Below the pieces are notes generated by a model that saw only the letters and a program-made list of their open reading frames with translations, searched no databases and was not told where the DNA came from. Both the position numbers and the translations under genes were made by a program. From contig JACKQF010000001.1 of NCBI GenBank assembly GCA_024232965.1, positions 1,178,001 to 1,242,000 on the forward strand: a DNA stretch of 64,000 nt. Direction: 5' to 3'. Positions 42,633-51,368 of this stretch are shown in pieces. The stretch is from Verrucomicrobiaceae bacterium (GTDB lineage: Bacteria > Verrucomicrobiota > Verrucomicrobiia > Verrucomicrobiales > Verrucomicrobiaceae). Positions within the stretch are counted from its first letter, which is position 1. Every line of letters begins with the position of its first letter.

Positions 42633-45311
42633 ATGAATCCATTGCCCTCCCACCCAATTGATGAAGAGCTCGCCGCGCTGCTGTCGGGCAATGCGGCGGC
42701 TGCTTGTGCAAACATCGTGCACAAGTATGGAGCGCTGGTGAAGAGTGCCTGCCGCCGCGTGCTGCGTGACGATGGGCTGGCAGAGGATGCGGCGCAGGAG
42801 ACCTTTGTGCTGCTGATGAAGAAGGCGCGCAGCCTTCCTTCCAGCACCTCGCTGGCAGGGTGGCTTTATCAGGCCGCCTGTCGCACGGCATTGAACCACC
42901 AACGCACCGCGATTCGCCGTCGCGTGCGTGAAAACTCCCTTGAGGCAATCCATCAAATGACACCCGAGACCCAACCCAACCTGTGGACAGAGATCGAGCC
43001 GCATCTGGACGAAGCGATGTTTGAACTCCCGGAACGCCAACGGGATCTGGTGGTGCAGTGCTATTTTCAGAATCAGTCGCAGCGCTCAGCCGCCGCAGCG
43101 CTCGGCTGCTCGGAGAGCGTTGTTAGCCGCGAACTCCACTCCGCCATCGACTCTCTGCGGCAGTTTTTCACCAAGCGTCGAATCTCCGTCTCCAGCGTCG
43201 CGTTGACCGGTTTGCTTTCGACCCACGCCGCTTCTGGGGCCCTGGTTGGGGGAGCGGCGGCGGTCACTGCGATGACGGCGGTTAGCGCTAGCACCCTGAC
43301 AGCAGCGCTGTTTCAATCCAAGCTCGTTCTCGCGGCGATGGCTGTCGCAGGGACCGCTGCGGTGGTCGGTATCGGCTTTCAGATGGGATCCGCAGGGCCA
43401 GAAGCGAGGAAGAATACCGCAGTGAGTGCTGTGACGGTCGTGAGCGGCGCCGACGGCAATACCTCCGGCCAAACCGCCGCCGGTGGCGATGGCAAGGGGA
43501 TGGGGAAATGGAATGCGCGCTTTGAGTACACGAGCGCCATGGCGCTGGATGAGTTGAAGAAACAGGTGCTGCTCGAGAGTGATCCCGAAGCGCGTTACGC
43601 ACTGCTGCAAAAGATGGGCGTGCGGCTATCGAGAGCGGGATTCGATCAGCTCATCAACCTGGGCATGGATGCCAGCGTGGCACCGTGGCGAGACACCTTT
43701 GTGGTCCTGGCGAACCGCACCGAGATGTTTGACAACTACCTGATGGCGTGGAGCAATGAGGATCCGCTAGCGGCGCTCGACTGGGTGGCCGCCCAACCCG
43801 ATGGTGGCTTGGGCATGCGCAAACAACTGCTCTATGCTATCGATGCCAAGCAGTTACGTCCCGATACGCTGCGCGAGTGGATCCTGGGCCTGAAGGTGAA
43901 ATCCATGCAGCAAGAAGCCATGATCGCTTTGGAGTCGATCAACGATCCTTCATCGATCATCGCCAAGATCGGCACCGGCCGCAACGATGGTTTTCTGGTA
44001 GATCTCGCCATGGTGCATGGCGATCGGATTGATTGGACGGCTTTCGGCCGAAGGCTCGCCGCTGGCAAGGGCTCCATCGTCGCTCGTGCGATGCAGCAGA
44101 TGATCGAGGGCAATATGCCCCAGCAGCAGTTCGATCAGATGATCCAGGCGCTGGACACTTCACCGGATGCGAACATCAGGCTTGGAGCCGTCGCCATCCT
44201 GCGCGCCGCACGGGGTGACGCCAGCCTCGACTACGTTCAGGCGCTCGAACTGGCCGCCGCGTGCGAGCGGGCAGGGATGAACGATTTTCGCATCAGCATT
44301 TATCAAGGATGGGGCGCCGCCGATCCACAGGCGGCGCTGCAATACACCGGGCGAATGAAGAACCTCGCCTGGATGAGGGATGTGATTCGCGGACTGCGCA
44401 CTCTTCCCGACGACGCGACGATGCTCGCCTGGATGGCTGGCACACCGACCAAGGCGCAGGACATTGCACTCGCCGCGCTGTATGGGCGGAGCACCGGCGA
44501 GCCCTTCAGTCAGCTGCAAAAGATCATGCAATCCACCAGCATCATCGACCAGTATGAAGCCGCACAGGAGGTGATGCGCATGGTGTCGCTGTCGGATGCT
44601 CCGGCACTGGCGGAGTGGTTGAAACAATTGCCTGCGGGCGAAGATCGCAAGTATCTGGCCCTCGCTTTGGTCCGGCGACTGGCCGCCGTCGATCCACAGA
44701 CCACGCTGGACCTGGGGCAAAGCGAGGGGCTGCGTGGCCCAGACTATGACAAAGTCGTGTCTAACGCCGTCACGCAGTTCAGCGCGCAAAATGACCTCGC
44801 TCAATCGACCCAATTCATTCAGCAAATCAGGGATCCCAAAATGTATGCTGAAGCGCTCGGCCAAATCGCCATGGTCAAGTTCGCCGGGAGACCTCAAGAG
44901 GCCTTCGCCTACTTGCAAGCGAACTCACGCGGCGACTGGCAGCCGGCTGCGCTGCGGATGCTCAGCGAGGTCTACTACAACAAGCTGGGAAACATCGGTG
45001 CCAACGCCGCCGAGATCCTCAAACTCGACCTGCAGCGGCTGGGCGCGGAGGTGCCCAAGCGGGCCAGCCTCTTTTGCAAAATCTGGATCGATCATCAGAC
45101 GCCCGTGGCCATCCCTCTCGCCTGGACGCAGCAACTGCCCGGCACGATGGGCCGAGAGGCGCGGCTACAGCTCGCCAAGAACGCACAACTCAAACCCACC
45201 GACCTCGGTCAATTCCGCGACTGGGTGCAAACCGCAGCCATCCCCGCTGCGGAGAGAACCAAGCTGCTCAACCAGTTGAGCAAACACGCCAATGCCCAGG
45301 CCGCGAGGTAG
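42633..45311 (+). CDS. ECF-type RNA polymerase sigma factor fused to a membrane-anchored C-terminal domain
   Basis: 892 residues from the ATG at 42633. Residues about 20-80 form sigma region 2 (SACRRVLRDDGLAEDAAQET), and region 4 is at about 125-180 (LPERQRDLVVQCYFQNQSQR, CSESVVSRELHSAIDSLRQF). A hydrophobic segment at about 225-255 (SKLVLAAMAVAGTAAVVGIG) predicts one membrane helix. The remaining about 600 residues are mostly helical and repeat-like (AWSNEDPLAALDWVAAQPDG, IYQGWGAADPQAALQYTGRM) and would lie outside the cytoplasm. A sigma factor tethered to a sensor could be released by proteolysis or act while bound. No separate anti-sigma gene is nearby. Related fusions are known in the phylum, but the mechanism here is inferred. 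Confidence 0.88.
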   Translation: MNPLPSHPIDEELAALLSGNAAAACANIVHKYGALVKSACRRVLRDDGLAEDAAQETFVLLMKKARSLPSSTSLAGWLYQAACRTALNHQRTAIRRRVRENSLEAIHQMTPETQPNLWTEIEPHLDEAMFELPERQRDLVVQCYFQNQSQRSAAAALGCSESVVSRELHSAIDSLRQFFTKRRISVSSVALTGLLSTHAASGALVGGAAAVTAMTAVSASTLTAALFQSKLVLAAMAVAGTAAVVGIGFQMGSAGPEARKNTAVSAVTVVSGADGNTSGQTAAGGDGKGMGKWNARFEYTSAMALDELKKQVLLESDPEARYALLQKMGVRLSRAGFDQLINLGMDASVAPWRDTFVVLANRTEMFDNYLMAWSNEDPLAALDWVAAQPDGGLGMRKQLLYAIDAKQLRPDTLREWILGLKVKSMQQEAMIALESINDPSSIIAKIGTGRNDGFLVDLAMVHGDRIDWTAFGRRLAAGKGSIVARAMQQMIEGNMPQQQFDQMIQALDTSPDANIRLGAVAILRAARGDASLDYVQALELAAACERAGMNDFRISIYQGWGAADPQAALQYTGRMKNLAWMRDVIRGLRTLPDDATMLAWMAGTPTKAQDIALAALYGRSTGEPFSQLQKIMQSTSIIDQYEAAQEVMRMVSLSDAPALAEWLKQLPAGEDRKYLALALVRRLAAVDPQTTLDLGQSEGLRGPDYDKVVSNAVTQFSAQNDLAQSTQFIQQIRDPKMYAEALGQIAMVKFAGRPQEAFAYLQANSRGDWQPAALRMLSEVYYNKLGNIGANAAEILKLDLQRLGAEVPKRASLFCKIWIDHQTPVAIPLAWTQQLPGTMGREARLQLAKNAQLKPTDLGQFRDWVQTAAIPAAERTKLLNQLSKHANAQAAR

Positions 45312-46001
45312 GGGGGCGAACAGCAGTTCGTCTGGTTCTTCCAGTGAACGTCTCCCTGCAATTTGGTTGCGCCGGGAACTGACGTGTCAGCGATTTGGGA
45401 CAACGAGTCGAACACATCGTAGGCTGCGAATCGATGGTGGCTGCAACGGTAACTCCTTGTGTCACTGAAAGAGACGCGAGCTGGATGAACTGATCAACAA
45501 TTCACCAGAGTAGCTAGCGAATTCGCCAGTCTCATCCGCACCGAGCAGCGCCACACAAAGTGGTATCAACCAAACGGCAAGCGCTGCCACCAAAGCTGGA
45601 AGACTCGTTTTCATCGAATTGAGGGGACGTAACAGCAGGCGGCTCATCTAGACCCAGCCACTGAGCAGAGTGAGCTAGAATTGGGAATTATGTATCTGCG
45701 AGATGTTGGCCCATGAACTCAGTAGGCGTGCACCCAGACCAGCTCAAGCTGTTTGGCAGGCTCCCGCTTCCACTCTGTACAAGTTCAATCAAACAGACGA
45801 TACGAGGGGGATTGTCGGATTCGGTGTGGGCAACAAGAAAGTCGATGACGCTATTTCAGGAATTTATGGCAGCGTATGCTCGGGAAAAAGGACGATGCCT
45901 TGCCATCATCCTAAGAGTTTTCAACTCGGCTTACCGCAGCCTCCGCTATCTCGGCCAGAGGTGGATGAATAGGCGTAATTCAAAGGATCACAAATCTAGA
46001 A
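45312..46001. other. Gene-poor stretch between sigma fusion and GNAT gene
   Basis: Only short ORFs. A weak candidate for a small secreted protein is given separately at 45462-45614. A 103-codon plus-strand frame at 45713-46024 has unusual codons and no recognisable motif. A short hairpin (CGAAC/GTTCG) lies soon after the sigma stop codon but lacks a T-run. Confidence 0.5.
45462..45614 (-). CDS. Possible small secreted or membrane protein
   Basis: About 50 residues reading MKTSLPALVAALAVWLIPLC then a short polar Ser-rich tail. It has the shape of a signal peptide or single membrane anchor. An in-frame ATG at 45647 would add 11 residues. There is no ribosome-binding site of note and no homologous family that I can recognise, so this may be chance. 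Confidence 0.3.
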   Translation of the reverse strand: MKTSLPALVAALAVWLIPLCVALLGADETGEFASYSGELLISSSSSRLFQ

Positions 46002-46598
46002 CTACAGAGCTGGCCATGATTTGATCCAGAAGGTAAGAGTTTTTGAGGTCGGCACCTCTTCGGTGGTTTCTTTCCAGACGAAGTGTGCCTGTAGATCTGG
46101 GCGCCTTTGATATCCTTGGCTCGTCCAGAATCCATCGAGAGGTCGATAGTCTAAAGGGCGACGGGGATCATTTGCCAATCGATCCACAGCGCAAAACGCA
46201 GTAGTTCGAATTCCCGGCAGAGACCGGGCATGCGCCTCACGAAGCTGGAAAAAGACTTTGCCCAGCCCTTGGCCACGATAGCGTGGAAGCAGAATGGATT
46301 CCCCAAAATAACAAACTTCCCCCACAGGAATGCCGACTCTAATGAAGGGCTCTTGAAACTCTGAGCCCTCGTGAGAAAGGGGAATACAGGTCGTTGCGCC
46401 AACCACTTGATCCTCATCGAACGCCAAAACTACACAGCTATCGACACTGTTCAGATACGTTTGGAGGTACTCGCGTTCATACTCGAGGCTGCCATCATAG
46501 AGGTAGGGGTATTCACGGAAGACGCGGATTCGAAGGCCACCCAAGGCTTCGAGATGAGGTTCCATTTCCGAACCGATGAAGTTTTGCAGACGAATCAT
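46002..46598 (-). CDS. GNAT-family N-acetyltransferase
   Basis: 198 residues from the ATG at 46598 (MIRLQNFIGSEMEPHLEALG). The longer frame to 46682 is excluded because it would run through the terminator of the upstream two-component operon. The acetyl-CoA-binding motif A is LPRYRGQGLGKVFFQLREAH (R/QxxGxG/A), and a Trp/Tyr-rich C-terminus follows (RPLDGFWTSQGYQRRPDLQA). Function is transfer of acetyl to an amine; target unknown. The gene has its own transcript downstream of the terminator on the minus strand. Confidence 0.85.
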   Translation of the reverse strand: MIRLQNFIGSEMEPHLEALGGLRIRVFREYPYLYDGSLEYEREYLQTYLNSVDSCVVLAFDEDQVVGATTCIPLSHEGSEFQEPFIRVGIPVGEVCYFGESILLPRYRGQGLGKVFFQLREAHARSLPGIRTTAFCAVDRLANDPRRPLDYRPLDGFWTSQGYQRRPDLQAHFVWKETTEEVPTSKTLTFWIKSWPAL

Positions 46599-46651
46599 AA
46601 GGTGACCCCACTGTGGATAAGTCGACTCATCAAAAAACGCAACCTCAGCCC

Positions 46652-46692
46652 AACAAAAACGCCGGGGCGCGACTAGCGCCACCGGCGTGTTT
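46652..46692 (-). terminator. Rho-independent terminator of the two-component operon
   Basis: On the minus strand a GC-rich stem (CGCCGG-TG-GCGC pairing with GCGC-C-CCGGCG, loop TAGTC) is followed by TTTTTG. It lies 55 bases after the response-regulator stop and before the GNAT start at 46598. It both ends the kinase/regulator operon and rules out the longer GNAT start. Confidence 0.8.
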
Positions 46693-46746
46693 GTAACTTA
46701 ATTGGTTGATGAGTTAATTAAAACATCCCTTTCCGGGACATCGATC

Positions 46747-47385
46747 CTATTTCTCGACCCAGCGGACAGCTTCCATGAGGAGTTCGCGAGCGGAAGCAAG
46801 GCCAAGCTTCTGGCGGATGTTCGCCTTGTGGGCGTCCACCGTCTTCGAGCTAAGGGCGAGCTTTTCAGCGATTTCATGGCTGTCAAAGCCGCGACCAACC
46901 ATTTCGAAGACTTCGAGCTGGCGATCACTGAGCATGCGTCCTGGTTCACCACGAGAACCAGTGCGAGGCCCACCGCCAGAGACGATACTGCTGAGCAGGG
47001 AGGCGCTGAAGCAGAAAGAACCAGTGATGATTTGGCGAATGCCATGAAGAAGGCGCGCAGCGCTTTCTCCCTTCATCAGATAACCCATAGCACCTGCACG
47101 GAGGCAACGCTCTGCGTACACGTTTTCGTCGTGCATGGAGTACACGAGAATCTGTGAGTTTGAGCTCGTGCTGCGGATCTTTTTGATGAGGTCAACGCCA
47201 CTCCGATCTTTCAGGGTGATGTCGAGGATGATGATGTCTGGCTTAAGCTTACCGATTTGCTGAACAGCTGCTGCTGCATCCTCGGCACTGCCCACGACCT
47301 GTAGGTCGTCCTGTTTGTCGATGATGTTCTTAAGCCCCTCGATAACGATAGGATGGTCGTCTAGAATATAGATTTTGTGTTTCAC
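46747..47385 (-). CDS. NarL/FixJ-type response regulator
   Basis: 212 residues. The receiver domain shows the acidic pair at Asp9-Asp10 (YILDDHPIVIEG), phospho-acceptor Asp55 (IIILDITLKDRSG) and the conserved Lys in MGYLMKGESAA. The C-terminal LuxR-type helix-turn-helix is LSDRQLEVFEMVGRGFDSHE and LSSKTVDAHKANIRQKLGLA. It is the cognate partner of the histidine kinase ending 16 bases upstream; both share one transcript with a terminator at 46652-46692. DNA targets are unknown. Confidence 0.94.
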   Translation of the reverse strand: MKHKIYILDDHPIVIEGLKNIIDKQDDLQVVGSAEDAAAAVQQIGKLKPDIIILDITLKDRSGVDLIKKIRSTSSNSQILVYSMHDENVYAERCLRAGAMGYLMKGESAARLLHGIRQIITGSFCFSASLLSSIVSGGGPRTGSRGEPGRMLSDRQLEVFEMVGRGFDSHEIAEKLALSSKTVDAHKANIRQKLGLASARELLMEAVRWVEK

Positions 47386-47401
47386 GGTTTCACTTTTTCC
47401 C

Positions 47402-49306
47402 TCATTTTGAACGATTTGTCAAGTTCCGACCCTTAAGCCTATCACATGGAAAGCGACAAGTGATCCGCACCCCCGACTGGGGAAGGGTCTGGATCAGAAA
47501 TTCTCCACCAATTAACTCCGCACGATATTTCATTACGCGTAGCCCGATGCCATCGGATGAAACGAATTTTCTACGAATTGGCATCCCTTTGCCATTGTCC
47601 GTAATGACTAGTGCAGCCGTCATAGAGTCCAGGCGTGTCAACGAGAGGGTGATCTCGCTCGCCTTCCCATGCCGTTGGGCGTTGCTGACCGCTTCCTGTG
47701 CGATACGGAAGAGATGAGTGACCATGGTTTCGTCTTGGATGACAACGGATTCATCAAGCTCGCATTTGCATTTGCAGTGGCGTGATTGCTCAACGGTGTC
47801 GGCAATAAGTTGAAGCCCCCCAGGCAGGCCCCGGTTCTTGACTGCGGCAGGGGATAGCCCGTGGGAGATACGCCGAGTGTCCGTCAACGCTTGGCTCAGT
47901 AGATCGCGTATCCGAACCACTGTCGCCTTCTGTTCTGGGGCAACGTCGTATTCCAGCGCCTCCATCATTGAACCAATTCCCGTCAGCAATTGGCCGACGC
48001 CATCGTGCAAATCGTGGCCGATACGAATCTGCTCTTGTTCAGCCACCTTGATGATTTGGTTCTCCAACTTCTTTAGATCAGTGACGTCATTCAACAAGAG
48101 TAGACCGTGGGTGAAGTGACCATCCTGGTCAAAAAACGAAGTCGGCGAGCCGTAGGTCTGGATTCTGTTGCCACTCTTGCCCTGAAATACCAGATGCAGA
48201 TCGGGGAAGCTGTCCCTACCTGAGATCATCTGCTCGATCAGTTGAGAGCCCTTGGCGCGATGGTCAGGGGAAAGAATTTTTTCAAACTTCTGGCCGATGA
48301 GTTCTGCGCGCTCTTTCTGCAGCATGCGCGCCAGGGCAGGGTTGGCGTCAGTTAAAACGCCTGATCGATCAAGAACCAGTACTCCTGAGTTGTTGTTCTC
48401 AAACAACCCTCGGTAGTAGTTCTCCTTTGCCTGCCGCTCTCGTTCCGCCTGCTTCCGATGGGTAATATCCCTGGAGATTGCCAATGCACGACCGCCCGAT
48501 AGCGCTCCGACTGTGATTTCAACGGGCACAATGGTTCCGTCGGTGGCTTGGTGGCACATTTCGACACTCACTCGCGTCTCTTTTCCGATTCTCTGGAGGG
48601 ATGCGATGACGTTAGGATGAAATTCCGGCGGAACGAATTCCAGAACATTATGCCCAATTACCTCAGGTAGGTCACGCTTCAGGCTTTCACAGGCAAAGGC
48701 ATTGGCCTCCAGAACATTGCCGACACCATCAACGAGGAGGATGCCGTCACCGGCCTGTTCCACCAATTTTCTAAACATCGCGTCGGCTTCGCGCAATGGA
48801 TCGGGCACTTGATCATCAGGGGTAATCACCCAAAATAGGACGGCATCCACTCCAGAATCGTCCCCAGCGAGCCTTTTTCTAATCACCCGTGCCCACTCCC
48901 AGGTGCCGTCTGAGCGTAGAAAACGCACCGTCATCGCTGCGGGGGTGCCACCGGCTTGCAAACTGGCGGACTTTTGAAATGCCTCGTAATTTTCCCGCTC
49001 TTCGGGATACACGAGGGAGAGCCAACCCTCGGGTAGGCTTGCGATACGCTCTGCCGAATAACCAAAAATTTCGGCGACGTGATCACCACCATGTAAGAAT
49101 TTTGTAGAGCCGGTCGCGCAGAGTCCAAATGCCCGCCTGGGCGTCCCCATCATCTCGTGAGTCCACCGATCTAAGTGCGTTGATTCGTCAACAAGTCTGT
49201 CGTAAACCGTTGAAAATGAGCGAATAACTCCAGAGTCGTCCGATCCCGCTTTCCTGCGGGGTTTGGAGCGTTTGCCTGAGGGTTGATGGGGCTTTCGAGT
49301 GGGCAA
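47402..49306 (-). CDS. Soluble multi-PAS sensor histidine kinase (HisKA_3/NarX type)
   Basis: 634 residues with no membrane segment, so a cytoplasmic sensor. Three PAS domains are visible at about 60-175 (FGYSAERIASLPEGWLSLVY), 185-300 (GDGILLVDGVGNVLEANAFA) and 305-420 (NNSGVLVLDRSGVLTDANPA). The HisKA_3 phosphoacceptor motif is RIGHDLHDGVGQLLTGIGSM, with the first His of HDLHD the likely site. The ATPase G1 box is VITDNGKGMPIRRKFVSSDG with GIGLRVMKYRAELIGGEF after it. It phosphorylates the NarL-type regulator encoded 16 bases downstream. The signal may be redox or small molecules bound by PAS; unknown. Confidence 0.92.
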   Translation of the reverse strand: MPTRKPHQPSGKRSKPRRKAGSDDSGVIRSFSTVYDRLVDESTHLDRWTHEMMGTPRRAFGLCATGSTKFLHGGDHVAEIFGYSAERIASLPEGWLSLVYPEERENYEAFQKSASLQAGGTPAAMTVRFLRSDGTWEWARVIRKRLAGDDSGVDAVLFWVITPDDQVPDPLREADAMFRKLVEQAGDGILLVDGVGNVLEANAFACESLKRDLPEVIGHNVLEFVPPEFHPNVIASLQRIGKETRVSVEMCHQATDGTIVPVEITVGALSGGRALAISRDITHRKQAERERQAKENYYRGLFENNNSGVLVLDRSGVLTDANPALARMLQKERAELIGQKFEKILSPDHRAKGSQLIEQMISGRDSFPDLHLVFQGKSGNRIQTYGSPTSFFDQDGHFTHGLLLLNDVTDLKKLENQIIKVAEQEQIRIGHDLHDGVGQLLTGIGSMMEALEYDVAPEQKATVVRIRDLLSQALTDTRRISHGLSPAAVKNRGLPGGLQLIADTVEQSRHCKCKCELDESVVIQDETMVTHLFRIAQEAVSNAQRHGKASEITLSLTRLDSMTAALVITDNGKGMPIRRKFVSSDGIGLRVMKYRAELIGGEFLIQTLPQSGVRITCRFPCDRLKGRNLTNRSK

Positions 49307-49736
49307 TGAAGAACCGGGTTCGGGTGGCGTTGGCGAAGTCTGTTTAATTTCCTAAGTGCAACTATACAAATTGCAGATTAGGCAGCAAATAAAAAAGTTT
49401 ACCAACATTAGAATTGGAGTAGTCACCATGTTCCTGAGCACTCCAACCATCTGAATTCGATTCGAATCTCCGCTGAGGAAAATGGGTTGGATTGCTGAGG
49501 TGACTGCTTCCATTCGGCGATGAACTGATGAAGTCAGTAGGCCGTGAATCCGTCAAGGTAAATTACATGCGTGTGAGGGCATGCAGACCGGAAGTTCTAC
49601 AGCTCTCCTGGTTTCCCAGGTTCCGGTATCGGCTTAGGCAATCACGAGACGCTCTGGAAACTTACGGTCCAGTCAATTTGGACCAATGCTCAAATATCAA
49701 CAGATATACAAATGATACTTTATAGTTTTACCATAT
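49307..49736. other. Non-coding region upstream of the 3D-domain lipoprotein
   Basis: No gene. The last about 100 bases are strikingly AT-rich (AGATATACAAATGATACTTT and beyond). It separates the divergent kinase and lipoprotein genes and probably contains promoters for both. No clear -35/-10 pair stands out. Confidence 0.5.
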
Positions 49737-49795
49737 TGCATAATTATCGTTTTTGTGGTAATTTAACAGAAATAATAGTCGAAAATAATTATGCA
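49737..49795 (+). promoter_or_regulatory. Inverted repeat whose right arm covers the lipoprotein start codon
   Basis: TGCATAATTAT (49737-49747) and ATAATTATGCA (49785-49795) are perfect 11-bp inverted repeats 37 bases apart. The right arm contains the ATG at 49791. In RNA the pairing would hide the start codon; in DNA the same repeat could be an operator. This lies in the AT-rich island upstream of the gene. Confidence 0.55.
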
Positions 49796-50456
49796 CCTCT
49801 TAAAACTCACCCGCGCAGTTGCTTGTCTGGCCGTTGTAACAGTGACGGCGTCATGCTCCACTCGAAACGTTCGGATGGCGAAGCTGAAAGAAGGCGTTCG
49901 CTACGAAGTCCGCAAGGCGGTCGATGCGAAGACAACTTTCCGTCCGGAACTGATGACCAGTTACTACTTTACGCTCACTCCGACGCGGGCACCCATGATC
50001 GCCGGAACGACCCAGCGGATGACCGTTCGCACGACCGCCTATTGCCACACCGAATCCGACCACATAGCCTATGGAGCCAATTCGGCTGTCGGAACGCCGC
50101 TCCGCTACGGAACCGTCCGAAGCGCTGCTGCTGATTGGTCCCGTTACCCAGTGGGGACGGTGTTTCGCATCGCAGGTCAACCAGGAGTTGTTTATCAGGT
50201 GGACGACTACGGCAGCGCTCTCGTCGGAACCGACACAATTGATCTCTACCGCCCGTCACAGGAATCGATGCGGGACTGGGGGGTGCGCAATGTCGATATC
50301 GAGGTTCTACGCTGGGGTTCCAAAGAGCGAAGCCTGCAACTGATGAAGGACCGTACCAGTTATCCGCATGTTCGCCGGATGTTTGATGATCTGCAGCGCC
50401 GAGTCACGCAGGTCATCCCCGGGTATCAGAGCCCAGTTTTGACCGCCATGCTTTAA
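49791..50456 (+). CDS. Lipoprotein with 3D (Asp-Asp-Asp) domain, MltA-like
   Basis: 221 residues with a lipoprotein signal: MHLLKLTRAVACLAVVTVTA then SC, lipobox VTASC. The C-terminal half is a 3D domain: MTVRTTAYCHTESDH at the start, SAAADWSRYPVGTVFRIAGQ in the middle and YQVDDYGSALVGTDTIDLYR with the Asp triad positions. 3D domains occur in MltA and Rpf-like cell-wall enzymes, so a role in peptidoglycan cleavage or binding is likely. It is a short version without the other MltA domain. The start ATG is unusual in that it sits within a long inverted repeat (49737-49795). Confidence 0.87.
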   Translation: MHLLKLTRAVACLAVVTVTASCSTRNVRMAKLKEGVRYEVRKAVDAKTTFRPELMTSYYFTLTPTRAPMIAGTTQRMTVRTTAYCHTESDHIAYGANSAVGTPLRYGTVRSAAADWSRYPVGTVFRIAGQPGVVYQVDDYGSALVGTDTIDLYRPSQESMRDWGVRNVDIEVLRWGSKERSLQLMKDRTSYPHVRRMFDDLQRRVTQVIPGYQSPVLTAML

Positions 50457-50512
50457 CGGAGATGTGAGTTCGAGGTTGCCCGATTCCTGTTCGCCGCTAA
50501 TCTCGGCGCAGA

Positions 50513-51310
50513 ATGGACGAGTATCACCGCCTCTTGCGCAAAGTTTTGGACCACGGCCACTACCGTGGAGATCGTACCGGCGTGGGCGCCTACTCCGTCT
50601 TTGGGGAGCAAAGCCGCTACGACCTTAGCCAAACTTTTCCCGTTGTTACGACGAAGAAGCTGCATCTGCGCTCAATCATCCACGAACTGCTCTGGTTTGT
50701 GAAAGGAGATACAAATGTCCAATACCTCAGGGACAACAAGGTCACGATTTGGGATGAGTGGGCGGACACCAATGGTGATCTGGGGCCTGTCTATGGTGCC
50801 CAGTGGCGACGCTGGCAAGGTTCCCCAGAATCGACGCCGATCGATCAACTGGCACAGGTGGTGGAGGGAATCAAGAAGTCACCCTATAGTCGGAGGCACA
50901 TCGTAAGTGCTTGGAATGTTGCGCGAATCGACGAGATGGCTCTCCCCCCGTGCCACTGTTTGTTTCAGTTCTTTGTTGCGGGGGACCGCCTGAGTTGCCA
51001 GCTCTATCAACGCAGCGCCGATCTCTTTTTGGGGGTGCCATTCAACATCGCCTCATATGCATTGCTGACGATGATGATGGCCCAGGTTTGTGGTCTCCAA
51101 CCCGGAGAATTCGTTCATACCTTTGGAGATCTCCATTTGTATTCGAACCATCTGGAACAAGCTCGGTTACAGTTGACTCGGCCGCCGCGCCCATTGCCGG
51201 TGATGAAAATCAATCCAGCCGTCAATGATATCGACGGCTTCAGATTCGAGGATTTTACGCTGGAGGGTTACGATCCTTGGCCTGCAATTAAGGCGGATAT
51301 CGCAGTGTGA
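50513..51310 (+). CDS. thyA: Thymidylate synthase
   Basis: 265 residues, essentially the length of E. coli ThyA. The N-terminal YRGDRTGVGAYSVFGEQSRY and folate/dUMP contacts are typical; the catalytic Cys is in ALPPCHCLFQFFVAGDRLSC, and RSADLFLGVPFNIASYALLT is the dUMP-binding block. It methylates dUMP to dTMP with methylenetetrahydrofolate. It is followed after 58 bases by a PIG-L deacetylase gene. Unlike Verrucomicrobia that use ThyX, this genome has the classic folate-dependent form. No folA is next to it. Confidence 0.96.
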   Translation: MDEYHRLLRKVLDHGHYRGDRTGVGAYSVFGEQSRYDLSQTFPVVTTKKLHLRSIIHELLWFVKGDTNVQYLRDNKVTIWDEWADTNGDLGPVYGAQWRRWQGSPESTPIDQLAQVVEGIKKSPYSRRHIVSAWNVARIDEMALPPCHCLFQFFVAGDRLSCQLYQRSADLFLGVPFNIASYALLTMMMAQVCGLQPGEFVHTFGDLHLYSNHLEQARLQLTRPPRPLPVMKINPAVNDIDGFRFEDFTLEGYDPWPAIKADIAV

Positions 51311-51368
51311 CGCTCGTCGTTAGCGGTTTCGCTTGGCAGTGGGACAGGGACGGTTTAAGTGGGGGTGA

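Noticed and set aside
45713..46024. 103-codon plus-strand ORF with a helical segment
   Set aside because: Contains codons unusual for the window, overlaps the end of the GNAT gene and has no family match that I recognise; left unannotated.
49440..49480. TTCGATTCGAATCTC looked like a tRNA T-arm
   Set aside because: No matching acceptor, D or anticodon arm in the right positions on either strand.
49362..49556. 64-codon minus-strand ORF in the intergenic region before the lipoprotein
   Set aside because: No ribosome-binding site, Ser/Asn-rich and without motif; the region looks like promoter DNA.
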